A stretch of 64,000 bases of DNA from Athripsodes cinereus (taxonomy: Eukaryota > Arthropoda > Insecta > Trichoptera > Leptoceridae). The position numbers and the translations under genes are program-made. Within the stretch, counting starts at the first letter, position 1; every line of letters starts with the position of its first letter. This document shows positions 11,651 to 22,703 of the stretch, one piece after another. The stretch is from assembly GCA_947579605.1 (NCBI GenBank), contig OX388312.1, positions 26,683,313 to 26,747,312 on the forward strand, written 5' to 3'. Under the pieces are notes generated by a model, which was not told the origin of the DNA, did not search any database, and saw only the letters and a program-made list of their open reading frames with translations.

Positions 11651-11897
11651 CCGTGGAGTCCCCGGTAAAGTATAGGTCTCCCACTCTTTTCCGTAAGTTT
11701 TCGAGTGCCCTGTAAAAGGCAGGTGTTCGAAAAAAAATAAGATATTTTATATCTTAAATTCAGCGATGAGGTTTGCCACTCATACTGAATGTCTTGATTT
11801 GATATTGACACGAAGAGACAGCTTGCATGTTTATTAAATGCAGCTGGTCTGCTGGCTACCTCACTTGTGGGTTATGCCGTGATGGTAGAGTAGCAGT
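11651..11897 (+). repeat. Family A, near full length
   Basis: Runs from CCGTGGAGTCCCCGGTAAAG through TTTTCGAGTGCCCTGTAAAA, GGCAGGTGTTCGAAAA, the TTAAATTCAGCGATGAGGTT core and CTACCTCACTTGTGGG to a short TAG-rich end. One of the copies in which the 5' end is preserved. Confidence 0.85.
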
Positions 11898-12999
11898 ACC
11901 TATAGTAATTTTTATTCTTCGCGTACGTGAAATTATCTTTTAATATTAGGTATATAAAATAACTCATTAATTTAAGATACCTGAAATTTGTATTCAAATT
12001 AACATGTAACATAACATGTATAGACAATTCAAACAGACCGAGCTAGTCCCACACTAAGATATGAATCTTGTATTATGGGTACTAACATGACGATACACAT
12101 ATATACAATGCACTAAACACATATACATGTAACACCCAGACCCAGGAAAATCTGAAAAAGGTCATTCTTCATTTTGCGCTGGCCGTAATTGTAACAATTA
12201 TGTTTATTATTTTATTTTTCAGATTAAAAAGGCTCCTTTTCTTTCTAATAAAGAGTTTAAATGTCTTGTAGAAATGAATAATTTTAAATCCAATAGTTTT
12301 AAAATAAGTCAATTTCAAACGAGAATTTTTAGTCAGTTCATTGACTGATTCTTTGATAGAAGACAGTTTCTTACTCTTATACATTTTAAGCATAGAGAAT
12401 AAGTACATTTTTTCAGTACACAAAGAACATGAACCTTAATTTTTGTAATGCAAGTTATCTGAATATGCACAATATTTTTCAGATTAAGATTTAAACCAAT
12501 TCGAATAATAAGATTTAAGACTCAATATTTTTGAAGAACATTGGAAAACAATAACTTAAATATTAGTAATTCTTGCATCAAATTTTACAAAACAAGATGT
12601 TTATTATATTACTTAAATTCAAAATGTAACATTATGTAAATTCAACACACATTTAATCATATTGATTTGCATCCAACATTGACAATATTCACAAACTGGA
12701 CACGTTAGTGATGCATTTGCGCGCAAAATCACCATAGACAATATTTTATTTTGATGTTTTTATCATCCATAGACAGATAGACAGACAGTTTAAAATGTAA
12801 TCAATCACCGTGGAAACAATGGTGCATAGTTATCGTGATGTGTAGCGAGTAGCGAGTAGCGAATAGTAAGTACAGTGCGTCTAATATTTATGTTTTTCCA
12901 TTCAACGTAAAATAATCACTTGTTTAGGTATCTATCGTCACAATTTACTCGATTTCGGGTGCATTTATTTATATATTTATTTTATTCTTTACTTGACAT
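11898..12999. other. No gene seen
   Basis: AT-rich. Minor tandem structure at 12775-12790 (AGACAGATAGACAGACAG-like) and 12844-12866 (TAGCGAG repeated). The minus-strand open frame at 12169-12423 is lysine and isoleucine rich and looks accidental. Confidence 0.45.
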
Positions 13000-13110
13000 T
13001 GGTTATAATATTACAAAATAAAACAGTGTCATATAAATATCAGTTATACAATTCAATGTACAGACGGCGAGTTTATTGCTGAAATGCGATGTCTTCCAAC
13101 TAACCATTGC
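13000..13110 (-). repeat. J-type LINE 3' end
   Basis: Reads on the minus strand as a GGAAGACATCGCATTTCAGC-type end and then a TTGTACA and A/T-rich tail. Matches the arrangement of the J family. Diverged. Confidence 0.5.
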
Positions 13111-13253
13111 CGTATAATGAAATAAGAAGAAGGTATCAATCATTTGTTATTATATTCTATTTTTACTCATGACAATGGTTTTCATAGGCGTTATTTGTAT
13201 ATATAAATAAATAAACTTCCATAAGTGCAAAAAGAGAAACTGCTAAGAAGTTT

Positions 13254-13555
13254 ATCATCATCATCATCTCGTCCTTTAACAATCCACTCAGAAGTACAGG
13301 AGAGAAATCAGCCTCTTCCATTCAGAGCGTCTCTGCGCCAATTGAGTCAACTCTTTCCACGACATATCTAGGGCTCTAATGTCGTTGTCATAGGAACAAT
13401 GTATTGAAAAAGAGGGACGTCCGGGGTGTCGGAACCCTCGAACACGAAATAATAGATGTCGTGGATTGCGATGGTCGTGGTTTCGTGATGTTTTGAGAAT
13501 GTTCAGTGATAGTTGGCTGAAAAGGACACTGTTTTTTCGTCCACAAGAAGTCTTT
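13254..13555. mobile_element. LINE-2 copy with 5' inversion
   Basis: The part at 13254-13432 is minus strand and carries the LINE-2 3' end with a (GAT)n tail. The part at about 13455-13552 is plus strand and encodes RMFSDSWLKRTLFFRPQ, which is the stretch that lies directly 5' of the first part in an intact LINE-2 (RMPNDSWPKRALFFRPQ at 14607-15230). Two adjacent segments joined head to head are the known product of twin priming. Confidence 0.75.
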
Positions 13556-14566
13556 ACTTTTATGAAAAGCCTTTTTGATTTTCATAACATTTGTACTTTA
13601 ATTAATGTTCTCTATAATATATTAAAGTGATTTTAATTTCTCAATCCGTCCATTTAAGAGAATAATTAAAAAATTGTAGCTCTCCATGATATTAGGTAGG
13701 TACAATACATATTAATAACAAAAAAAATCACTGAGCAAAAACAATTTGTTCTTGCAATGAGATACGATATAATTATAAAACATTAATTTGTTTCTCTTTC
13801 TCAGGCAATATAAGATTATATACCCTGCTTGATGATACTGGAAAATGAATGGACAGTTAATCATATTTTGTCCTTCTACAGACAAGAAAAAAAATACGAT
13901 TCAAATTGCAAAATTAATATTTCTGTAGTATCTAGCTGTCAATTGACTGAGCGACCAATTCTAACCGAGATTTAATAACAATATATTTTACTTTTACGAA
14001 ATAAATATACTGCAGAGAATAAACATTCAAATGTATAATCCAGAAAACTGAGTTAAATTGTTAATCATAAAGAGGCGAATACACGTCCAGTGTACTACAA
14101 ACGATAGATAACTGGTGTCCCCCGGCCGATTTGTGATAAATTATTATTGCATTTGTAACGTGTGTTATGGGCTTCATAATACCGACTACGTATTATGTAC
14201 AAACGAGTAATTGTACACTGTATATAGAGTGTACATAATAATATTGTCTATCAGAGAGCAATAACATAGTAGCCATAGTTTCCCTGCATCAGAGCAATAC
14301 AGTGATATACCAAAAGTATCTGTTTTGAGAAAATCGATTTTTAAAAATTGCAATATTTATTTGCATTACATATCCTACTTCATCCCCTCAAATTGAGACA
14401 AGTTTTTTGAGTAAATTATCATCCTGTAACTTGTAAACAAAATATAGTCGTCACTTTTGGTCTAATACGAAATTATTTTATGACATTACGAATGATTATT
14501 TTAAAAATAGCTTTTTAAAATTTAAGGATTTGAATATAAATTACGTTCGCGAAACATAGATAGTTT
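13556..14566. other. No gene seen
   Basis: AT-rich interval between two LINE-2 copies. No recognisable coding or repeat structure. Confidence 0.45.
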
Positions 14567-14579
14567 TAAAGAAACGTAA

Positions 14580-15241
14580 TCATCATCATCATCATCATCA
14601 TCGCCCTCAACGCTCCTCTCGGGAGCACAGGGCAGAAACCAGCCTCCTCCATTCAGAGCGTCTCTGTGCCAATTGCGTCACCTCTTCCCACGACATTCCT
14701 TGCGCTCTGATATCGTTGTCATAGAAACGGTGTATTGTGAAAGAGGGACGCCCGGGCCTACGGAACCCCTGCGGACGGAAGAACAGTGCTCTTTTTGGCC
14801 AACTATCATTGGGCATTCTCAAAACATGTCCCAGCCAGGACCATCGTCTCTCTTGTATTACGGAGATTACAGGTCTCTGCTGGGTGCGCCGGCGCACAGC
14901 ATCATTTGTAACATGTTCATAACATCTGACATCCAAAATCCTTCTAAGACACTTGTTTTCAAAGCTTAGTATCTTCCGCTCTTGAGCCTTGGTTAAGTGC
15001 CAAGACTCGCAGCCATATAGAAGGATTGGGATGATGCACGCATTGAACAAGCGACATTTTGTTCTGATGCTGAGTCCAGACGCCTTCCAAACTTTGTTCA
15101 TATTGTTGAAAGCCCCGCTAGCTGCTCCTATGCGGATTGGTAATTCCGACCGGAGATCACCCTCTGGCGTTATGGTTGTTCCCAGGTACCTGAATTTACT
15201 AACCTGAGATATTTGGGAATTGCCAACCATTAGTGGGGTGC
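14580..15241 (-). mobile_element. LINE-2 copy with perfect 13-bp TSD and (GAT)n tail
   Basis: 5'-truncated non-LTR element. The 3' end (left) is a (GAT)n tail on the minus strand. A perfect 13-bp repeat TAAAGAAACGTAA lies at 14567-14579 and 15242-15254. Nearly identical sequence recurs at 23131-23507, so the family was recently active. Confidence 0.92.
14607..15230 (-). pseudogene. LINE-2 ORF C-terminal region, open but 5'-truncated
   Basis: 207 residues, uninterrupted, from the region after the RT catalytic core. Visible blocks are SKFRYLGTTITPEGD near the start, LYGCESWHLTK (~residues 73-83), RWSWLGHVLRM (~128-138), RRPGRPSFTIHRFYDND (~155-171) and SWEEVTQLAQRRSEWRRL near the end. This arrangement is common to LINE proteins downstream of YADD. 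The initial Met is internal to the original protein, and palm motifs and endonuclease are missing, so it is a fragment even though no stop interrupts it. Confidence 0.88.
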
Positions 15242-15365
15242 TAAAGAAACGTAAAGTGATTGAAAAAAAAGTTTTATAAAAACGTAGGTACCTACATTTT
15301 CACATCTAATCTTATTTATTTATTTTTCACTGCACATTAATTAAAACTATTTTTTTAAAAAGTAT

Positions 15366-15420
15366 TCAAAAGCCGAGTTTATCGTTAGGCATGATCTCTT
15401 CCAACTTTCAGCCAAGCAAA
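15366..15420 (-). repeat. J-type LINE 3' end trace
   Basis: GCCGAGTTTATCGTTAGGC then ATGATCTCTTCCAACTTTC, the inverse of the J hairpin and GGAAGAGATC motif. Short and diverged. Confidence 0.5.
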
Positions 15421-15886
15421 TCGAAAGATGAATATTAATATACCTACTGAAATTAGACGAAATGCCCATAATTTCATATTTCATAATATTGCACTGTTAC
15501 TGCGATAGTGATATACCTATTGTATATTGTAGAGTAGAATATAGGTACAATAAATGAAGCAGACAGTATACATAACATTATTGAAGACCGCGTTACATAG
15601 AGTAAGTAAATGAAATGCTTGTTCTCTTCAAAATGAACTCAGTTTGGGAACAATTATTGCGTATTTAATAAATATTAGTTTTGGATACAGCTCTACAGCT
15701 CTGTTATTTCAAAAAAGTAGTATAGTTTTTATAATTTATCAAAAAAAGTAATGAAAAATCATGAGGTTGCATAAAACTATGATAGTGTATACTTCTGAAG
15801 GAGATGAAAAATGTTAATCGTATATTGTTCAAGGAATATTAATATACTCATTTACGTATTATAAAATTTCTCAAATATTTATTTAT
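15421..15886. other. No gene seen
   Basis: AT-rich DNA between the J trace and the next family A copy. Confidence 0.4.
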
Positions 15887-16060
15887 GAGACATTTTACAT
15901 CTTAAATTCAGCGATGAGGTTTTCCACCCATCCTGAATGTCTTGATCTTATATTGGCACGCAGAGGACGGTTTGCATGTTTCTTGCATGCAGCTGATCTG
16001 CTGGCTACCCCACTTGTGGGATGTGCCCTGATGGTATAATAAATAAATAAAATAATATTT
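15887..16060 (+). repeat. Family A, 5'-truncated, with (AATA)n-type tail
   Basis: Begins at GAGACATTTTACATC, keeps the GCATGTTTCTTGCATGC stem and the CCCCACTTGTGGG stem, and ends in AATAAATAAATAAAATAA in place of (TAG)n. The tail difference is notable because most copies end in TAG repeats. Confidence 0.8.
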
Positions 16061-16069
16061 ATTTTACAC

Positions 16070-16266
16070 AAAAAACGGCCGCATCTGCGTATATTAATAA
16101 CACAAAGAATAAAACATAAAAATCAAGTGATAGAATGCAAACTAGATAAAGAAAAAACACAATCAACATATTACCAATTAATTTCAAATAGATTAGCACA
16201 AGTAAATACAATTCAAATTAAAGAAACTTTACAACATATTGTACCCGTTCGTGATATGTATTGTAC
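16070..16266 (+). pseudogene. Unidentified coding-like relic
   Basis: An open frame without a clear start, in the phase of codon 16082, runs to TAA at about 16264 and reads as a basic, polar protein with segments such as KNQVIECKLDKEKTQSTYYQ and RLAQVNTIQIKETLQH. The composition is more protein-like than the flanking random frames. I recognise no domain. It is followed directly by a J-type LINE end and then by another short coding-like frame (16481-16588), so the two may be pieces of one interrupted gene. Confidence 0.3.
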
Positions 16267-16269
16267 ATA

Positions 16270-16430
16270 AAATCTCTTTTGAAAAGCCTTAAAGCCGTGG
16301 TAAGATAGAAGAAATCACTTTATAGTGATAATCTCGCCACTACACATCGTCCTAGTTTTTTTAAAATTTTATATTGTTTTATCAACACTGTTACATAATG
16401 ATGATGTGCAAAAAAAATAAATAAAAAAAT
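16270..16430 (+). repeat. J-type LINE 3' end
   Basis: Carries AGAAGAAATCACTTTATAGTGAT (the J hairpin), then CTCGCC, a T-rich stretch, and GATGATGTGCAAAAAAAATA with an A-rich tail, as in the copy at 29367. Separates two coding-like relics. Confidence 0.6.
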
Positions 16431-16480
16431 ATATATTAATATGAAATTGACAAACATAGCTCAAAAAAAATAATTTGATC

Positions 16481-16588
16481 ATGGTGAAATATCTTTCGGA
16501 CGAACCGGAAGTTACATTATATTCTAAGGATGTAGAAGCTTTCGAAACTCATATAAGAGTTAAAAAAAATACGTATATGCAACATTAA
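16481..16588 (+). pseudogene. Unidentified 35-residue coding-like frame
   Basis: From ATG at 16481 to TAA at 16586-16588. Reads MVKYLSDEPEVTLYSKDVEA, then FETHIRVKK, with acidic and basic residues spread as in a real protein and GC-containing codons in an AT-rich setting. No family recognised. Likely a remnant of a larger gene or mobile element. Confidence 0.25.
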
Positions 16589-16639
16589 GAAAGAAAAAAA
16601 AATCTAAATGAATGAAAAATTTGAAAGAACTTTACAAAA

Positions 16640-17028
16640 CATATGTATTATGCAGATACGGTAAATCATTATGTAACTCAAACAAAATGTTTGTTTGAAA
16701 CTATAACGTGTTATCTTTGTAGTGTACTGAGTAGGTACTTGACTCAATGCATCACTCATTCGTTATTACTAAAATAATTATTAATGATTCAGTTGATTTC
16801 GATTGATTATGAGCACTCCTGTTATCAAGCAATTATTATCATTGTTATTGAACAATTTCAATTGCTGTATTTCGCAACTCGTAGGTGTACCTCAATTATT
16901 TATTTTAGAACTGAGATGTACCGACAATTTTCTAACTGTATGTAGTTAAATTTTAACAACTTACATTGGTCAGAGCAGTAATATATAGGTTACTCCACTT
17001 TTGGGAGAAGCTGTAATAGTAAAAATAG
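16640..17028. other. No gene seen
   Basis: AT-rich stretch up to the foldback element. Confidence 0.4.
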
Positions 17029-17234
17029 GCAGATAGATCTTGACACAATCTAAATACGATCTTAATCTTGTCTTGATCTCAATCACACGACGCGCGAAGG
17101 GACTATAGTCAAAAAATACCGCAATACCGGGACTGGTATGCACGTATTTTTTACTATAGTCACCTCGCGCGTCGTATGGTTAAGATCAAAACTAAATTGA
17201 GATGGTATTTAGATTATATCAATAGTTGCTCTGC
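17029..17234. mobile_element. Foldback MITE, family B
   Basis: Arms of about 80 bp are inverted copies: TCTTGACACAATCTAAATAC near the left end pairs with the right end, and CACGACGCGCGAAGGGACTA pairs with TAGTCACCTCGCGCGTCGT. The same arms occur at 30042-30253 and 58068-58189. Non-coding. Superfamily is unclear because no clean target duplication is visible. Confidence 0.8.
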
Positions 17235-17950
17235 AGAAAAAAAAACATACATAGTTAAACATGTTACTTTTATATAGTTTATAATAGTGCGACAAAATAT
17301 TTCGTATTCATTATTCATTTTGTTTGGTGCAAAAAACTAATTAAATAAAAAGTAATTTCAGCACCAAAACAACAACAAAGAAAATAAACTTTTATACGTT
17401 TTTTAACCCCATTTAAAATAAAAAATAAAAATTAACCGAAAACAAAAAAGCCGAGCAACTTATAATATAAATAAAATATTAGACATGTTTCACTTGGCGC
17501 CCTCTTCTGTGCTATTATAAAATTCAGTCCGTAATATAATAACCAAGATGTATCGTCCTCCTGGGTGTAATTTAAGGCTTACAAAAAGCCGGTTAACGAT
17601 GACTAATTAAAATCGATTTTTCAGAACAAGTTCCAAAGTTATTATAATATTCAAAAACTTGCTTCGTATCTGGCTTCGTCCGGAAAACAAATTTCGAATT
17701 GTCAAAAAATTGATATCTAAAAGAAATATTGAAAAATGGCGAATGGTTTGGCAAAAATATTACAAAAATTTCCAAAACACGCAAATGTTTTTTTCCGTAC
17801 TTTGATATCCTATTAACAGGAAAAATATTAATAACTAGATTGATTCTTGTTTCTAAAACGCTTTTTTTATTATTTTTTACAAAAGATGGCGGTAATGTAA
17901 AATAATTAGAACTCTTGAATTTTTTTCATTCATATCATCACGGTATTTTT
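17235..17950. other. No gene seen
   Basis: AT-rich interval. The minus-strand frame at 17593-17784 has no recognisable features. Confidence 0.4.
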
Positions 17951-18163
17951 CCCAAGTGGGGAAGCCAGTGAATTATTTGTATAAAATAAATATGCAAGTC
18001 GTCCTATCTATGCCGATTAAAATTGAGACATTCAGGATGAGCGGCATACCTCATCGCAGAATTAAAAAAAATTAACTTGATATTTTATGAATACGTGTCC
18101 ATTACAGGACACTTGAATACTTACAGAAAAAAGTGGAAGACACAATCTTTACCGAGGACTCTA
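17951..18163 (-). repeat. Family A, diverged
   Basis: Starts at CCCAAGTGGGGAAGCCAG, passes GAGACATTCAGGATGAGCGG and CTCATCGCAGAATT, and ends near TTACAGGACACTTGAATAC and a degenerate TTTACCGAGGACTC. Diverged and internally rearranged. Confidence 0.65.
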
Positions 18164-18189
18164 CAAGATGAATATACCAATATGTTATT

Positions 18190-18417
18190 ATTTAATCACT
18201 GGATTAGAAAGAGAAGACGGTTATGGAGAGACCATGTAGATCGCATGAGTAGTGAAAGGATAATCCTTACATCGCTGCGAACGAGACACCACTAGGCCGA
18301 AGATTACCAGGAAGGTCGCCTTGGAGATTGAAAGATAGTTAATTTTCAGCGTCGCAAGAGGACACAAATTTCGAACATTTCAATGATCTACTTCAAGCAG
18401 ATAAAGAAGAAGAATGA
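18190..18417 (+). pseudogene. LINE-3 C-terminal fragment
   Basis: A broken frame reads KRRRLWRDHVDRMSSER, then (after a shift) an ETPLGRRLPGR-like stretch. These match the LINE-3 ORF on the minus strand at 31572-31994. The 3' end reads AGCAGATAAAGAAGAAGAATGA, close to the LINE-3 3' flank. Inactive. Confidence 0.7.
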
Positions 18418-19328
18418 GTTATTATTTAAGTGTATGCTAGGATAGGAGTAAGTGGCGTTTGATCCTTTCTGCCTGCCTCGAAAGGGAAGCGACGTGATAA
18501 TTTGCCTGATACACGCGGCTATAAAAGCTTTACAGACAAACAAATATACATCCACATTCAAACACGAACTAAAATATCTATGTGGGGATTCAAAAATTTA
18601 CCGTCATTTAGTTAAAACTCTGGTTTCTAGTGAGCCTTTTTTTAAATTAATTATTATAAGCGCGACACGGGATTAGGTGAGTCGAGGTTTTGTCGTAAAA
18701 ACACCTTAATTAAAAAGAAATACACACTACAGAGAATATAAAATATTGTTTTAATAAAAAAAGGGTTTTTAAGCACAGTTTTTTGTCTCACAATTTTCCA
18801 CTTAGTTTTTGGGTAGAAAATGTTGTTTTGTTTATGTTCTGTACACGCTAATTAATTTTATGCATGGAAACCTTATAGAATACATTTTCTTGTTTCTTTT
18901 ACACAATATATAATGATTATTTTTTTATAACAAAGTACAATATTATTATTATTTACATTTATACTCAAAGAGGAATATCTTTGTCTAGAATATGAATAAT
19001 CTTTTCGTTAGTAGATATATACATACCTGCGTAAAATTATTATGTATAATGAATCAAATATATCAAAACTGTCTTTAATAAAAGGTATTTGGAAACATTT
19101 AACAAAACCAAAATTATGATTTTGATAATCAGTAAAAAAATCCTAATCATGAGATTTACTACTCTACTTCTTAATGAGGTAAATGAGTTGTCAATCGCGA
19201 AATTCTCTTTATGTCCAGGTCATGCCAAAAAGTATTTTTTTTTTTAGATCATTTCTATATAGATGTATTAAAGTTTATCTAGAGAATTAGAATTCAGTAG
19301 AGTTTTGTTGATTTCTGAATACAAAATT
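18418..19328. other. No gene seen
   Basis: AT-rich. The plus frame at 18452-18676 is not recognisable and is probably chance. Confidence 0.4.
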
Positions 19329-19492
19329 AATAATTAAAAATAAATAAGTAAAAAATACTTTACAGTTTTAAATTTGTTTAATTAATAGTTACACGTGTTT
19401 CGGGTTACAGGCCCATATTCATGAGTGTAACTATTAATTTAACAAATTAAAAACTCTAAAGTATTTTTTACATTTTTATTTTTAATTTGATA
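19329..19492. mobile_element. AT-rich foldback MITE
   Basis: Arms at 19331-19395 and 19423-19490 are inverted copies (GTAAAAAATACTTTACAG pairs with the CTCTAAAGTATTTTTTAC arm, and TTAATTAATAGTTACAC with GTGTAACTATTAATTTAA). The spacer contains GTTTCGGGTTACAGGCCCAT. No coding content. Confidence 0.75.
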
Positions 19493-19593
19493 ATGGAGTT
19501 TTACTCACTCAGTGAAAATAAAATTAACAAAATTAACTATTTTCATTTTTGGTTTACGTTCAGCAAATCAATTTTATACGTTTGGCTAATTCT

Positions 19594-19612
19594 AGGTTAG
19601 GCTAGGTTAGAT
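19594..19612 (+). repeat. TTAGG-like patch
   Basis: TAGGTTAGGCTAGGTTAGA, three degenerate units of the insect telomeric repeat (TTAGG)n in an interstitial position. Too short for more than a note. Confidence 0.4.
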
Positions 19613-20194
19613 CTGACTTTATTTTATGCTGCAGTATTGTTTACAAAAAATTTAAATAACTTATGTTGTGCAATTTAGACATTTTTTCTGAGGTGAATGA
19701 GGAATACTTAATAATTATACAATTAATAGATAAAAGTACAAAATTCATAAATTGTATATGATGCATCCATCTTATCTAAAAGAAATAATAATCTACCGAT
19801 TAGTTAACTAAAATAATAAAATCCTTCAAAACGTGTGGTGCTTTAACCTCAAAACCTTTTTTATTATTTGAAGTTATTTTTCGCCCTTAAGTAGAAACGT
19901 TTTTTTTACTTCCATTGAATCCATTAATTAAAAGTATATTTTAATAACTTGAAATAATACTTTTTCTCTCGAGCTTTCGAAAAATCTTGCTTTAAACCAA
20001 CAAAAAGTTTTTTTTTGTTATTAAAAATACTGAATCTCGCCTAGGTATTAACGAATCAAATATTTACGAAATGAATTCTCCTATATACCTATAGGTTCTA
20101 GATTTATTTTTGTTCCACACGCCCTAGGTCCGATATTTCAATGTGTTCGAAAGGTGACCCTTATCTGAGATCCTCCTTAACTCTATTAATTTTT
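19613..20194. other. No gene seen
   Basis: AT-rich, nothing recognised. Confidence 0.4.
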
Positions 20195-20400
20195 ATCTTT
20201 TGTATCCTCTTCTTCTTTTTCGTATTATAGATCATTTATCTGTTAGCGCGGAAGTTGTTGCCTCTTATGTTACGGAAGACCAGCTATTTTTCCATCTTTT
20301 TGGTGGTCTTTCTCGGGGCCGTAAATCGACTAGTGTTTCCTTTACAGCTATTTGTACAATTCTGGTTTTAGCTATACGATCTTTAAAATCGTCTCCTTTT
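20195..20400 (-). pseudogene. LINE-3 C-terminal fragment
   Basis: Minus-strand reading gives RERPPKRWKNSW preceded by KTRIVQIAVKETLVDLRP, the degenerate form of the LINE-3 block PGRPPKRWKDSW. It is broken by stops. Confidence 0.65.
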
Positions 20401-21087
20401 CCTACTCCATCTTTAATACTTTAACATCCAATTAAATTTAATCTATCAAAACTATTTTACACCAAAATGTAAGGGACAGATAGAGTGAAGTTCAGTTAAA
20501 CCGATGAGCTCGCATGACTGGTTACTTTCATCATTAATGTCAAAATTAAGTAAAAGAATCACCCAGTTATGATAATTATTATACAAAATAATCATTCCTT
20601 TCTAAAGTCGATAAACAGTGTCACTTTGCCTATTTGATAAAAAAAAATTATGTGAAATATTGTTGTAAATATAAAAAAGTTAATTAATAGAGTTAAAGTG
20701 GCACTTAAGATATGTGTCACCCTAACGAGACATTGTAATATTTGGCCTTAGAGACGCAACTAGATTCAATTTAAACAATTTGCATGAAATTTACTTTTTA
20801 TCTCCATTTCGTAATCATTTCCCATTTCCGCATCAAATTAGTTTCTTATTATTGTAACAAGAGACAATATTATTAGCTTTATGGTGTAGGGAAAAAATGT
20901 AATATGTATGTACCCAAAGCACTGATTATTTCAATTCAAAATAATGAAATCACCAACATTTAGTAGTCGAAAGAAATAGGAATACGAGAATATACCTACC
21001 TACCATACATATGAATAGTGTTACGAAACAATGTATCAACCAGCACCAAAGCTGAGGTTATTTATATAATTATGAAACAATAGTCCT
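20401..21087. other. No gene seen
   Basis: AT-rich, nothing recognised. Confidence 0.4.
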
Positions 21088-21452
21088 CGATACTTTTCTG
21101 CAAGTTTAAGTGTGTCTCGTAAAAGGTAGTACATGCATACATCTTCTTCCCCTTGTCCTAGTTGGGTCGGGGACCCATTGCAACTAGGTAACTCCTCCAG
21201 AAATCCCTGTCCACCGCTGCTTTCAGGACCTCTGGTCACTCCAAACCAAGCCTCAAAAGGTAGTTGTGTATAAAATCTTACGTATAAGATAAGTAACATC
21301 TACAATTCAGCGATCATGCATACCACGCGTCCTGAATGTCTTATTATAATTGATTGGCACAGAGAAAACAATCTACATTTTTATTACATCAAAATTAGTT
21401 CACCGGCTATCCCACTTGTGGTATATGCTGTAATGGTATAGTAGTAGTAGTA
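21088..21452 (+). repeat. Family A, split by a nested insertion
   Basis: The 5' part (21088-21130) reads CAAGTTTAAGTGTGTCTCGT. The 3' part (from 21255) carries TTCAGCGATCATGCATACC, CCGGCTATCCCACTTGTGG and a (TAG)n end. A 124-bp LINE fragment lies between with a 10-bp AAAAGGTAGT duplication on both sides. Confidence 0.8.
21131..21254 (-). mobile_element. Family C LINE 3' end, 10-bp TSD
   Basis: Perfect direct repeat AAAAGGTAGT at 21121-21130 and 21255-21264. On the minus strand it reads AVDRDFWRSYLVAMGPRPN and a stop, a usual LINE C-terminus, then a short ATG-rich tail. A second copy with its own duplication is at 45637-45717. Confidence 0.85.
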
Positions 21453-21579
21453 TTAGTAGAGTCACGGCATATCCTACAAATGATTTAGCTAGTATTTAGG
21501 GTCGTACCCTCCCTTACCCTTGAATGTTTCACGAATGTTTCTATGTTATCTTCACTCATTGTACAAAATCTTTTATTTA

Positions 21580-21785
21580 TGGTGTAACCAGTAGACTAAC
21601 TTTACATTGTAAACATGCAAGTTGTCCTCTCCGGGCCAATGAAAGCTAATATGTTTAGGATAAGTGGCATTATTCATTGCTGAATTAAAAGTGTGTTACA
21701 CGGGATGTCTTATGAATACCTGCCTTTCATGAGATGCTCAAAAACTGAAAGGAGTGGGAGTTCTTTGCTGGGGACTCCATGGGAC
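21580..21785 (-). repeat. Family A, diverged
   Basis: AACATGCAAGTTGTCCTCTC, TTTAGGATAAGTGGCATT, GAATACCTGCCTTTCATGAG and GGGGACTCCATGGGA are the inverse of the family A sequence, including a recognisable 5' end. Confidence 0.7.
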
Positions 21786-21879
21786 AAAAATAAATACGTG
21801 TAAACAGAGGATTTGGCCCAATTAGGCTGTTTAAAGAATATTTTTTTTGTTTACTATATTACACGTACCTACCATTTCT

Positions 21880-21965
21880 TTTATGATTTATTTATTTGTT
21901 TATTTATAACAATACACACGGCTTACGCCTTTAATACATAGTTACAAACAACAATTGCACAACAC
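21880..21965 (-). repeat. Family H LINE/SINE end
   Basis: ATTTATTTATTTGTTTATTT then ACACACGGCTTACGCC, an inverse retroposon end with an (AAAT)n tail and a small GGCGTAAGCC stem. Similar ends are at 25310-25400 and 30784-30850. Confidence 0.55.
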
Positions 21966-22365
21966 CATCATCGTATCAAATCAAAATTCAAAACAAAAGT
22001 AAAATATACCTACTGCATCACTTCAAATTATAAAATAAAAATAAAACACATTGTGTCACATAAACCACATAATAAAATTACAACATATTGCATCATGTCA
22101 AATCATAAAAAAACAAACCGTATCATATCAAACCATAAAATAAAATTACAATACACTGCATCACATCGAATTTTAAAATAAAACACTCTTTCATGTCAAA
22201 TTAAAGAATAAAATTACAACACATTCATCACGTCAAATCATAAAATAAAAATAAAATATATTGAATCATATCAAACCATAAAATAAAATTACAGCACACT
22301 ACACAAAATTACAAAATAAAAATACAAAACACACCGTATTATAAAATAAATATAAAATAAAATAA
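21966..22365. repeat. Imperfect tandem array, ~38-80 bp units
   Basis: Repeated variants of ATAAAATTACAACACATTG, CATCACGTCAAATCATAAAA and TATCATATCAAACCATAAAA fill the interval. Units vary in length and sequence. No coding capacity. Confidence 0.65.
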
Positions 22366-22500
22366 AATTTGATACATTGTTAAGAAATTGTAATGAAAAA
22401 ATCATCCGTATTACTAGTATATGCAGATATAATATAGACTAGAATCTAAATACTACCTAGTAAATTGTACAATATTTTTTTCTCACTAGTTCCTTTTTAC

Positions 22501-22690
22501 TATACTATACCCTCACGCCGTGTCCCAAGTGGGGTAGGCAGAGAGAACGGAACGCCAAACAGATCTATCTTTACACACTTCCTTCGCTTCCTCCACATTC
22601 ATACAGTTCCTCATACACGCACGTCGGTTCCTCTTACTCAATACGCGGCCGTCCTTGAGAATTTGATCCACGTGATCAAGCCACCTTTCA
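22501..22690 (-). mobile_element. LINE-1 short copy, perfect 13-bp TSD
   Basis: Direct repeat AGTTCCTTTTTAC at 22488-22500 and 22691-22703. The insertion begins with two (TATAC) units and CCTCACGCCG, the inverse of the LINE-1 3' end, and stops after 190 bp in the HVDQILKDG coding region. Very 5'-truncated but well preserved. Confidence 0.9.
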
Positions 22691-22703
22691 AGTTCCTTTT
22701 TAC

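Noticed and set aside
14673..15207. Plus-strand frames of up to 98 codons in the LINE-2 copy
   Set aside because: Antisense of the 207-residue LINE-2 frame, and the same applies to 23012-23618.
19592..19616. Telomere or telomeric fusion site
   Set aside because: Only about three degenerate TTAGG-like units. Such patches are frequent in insect DNA.
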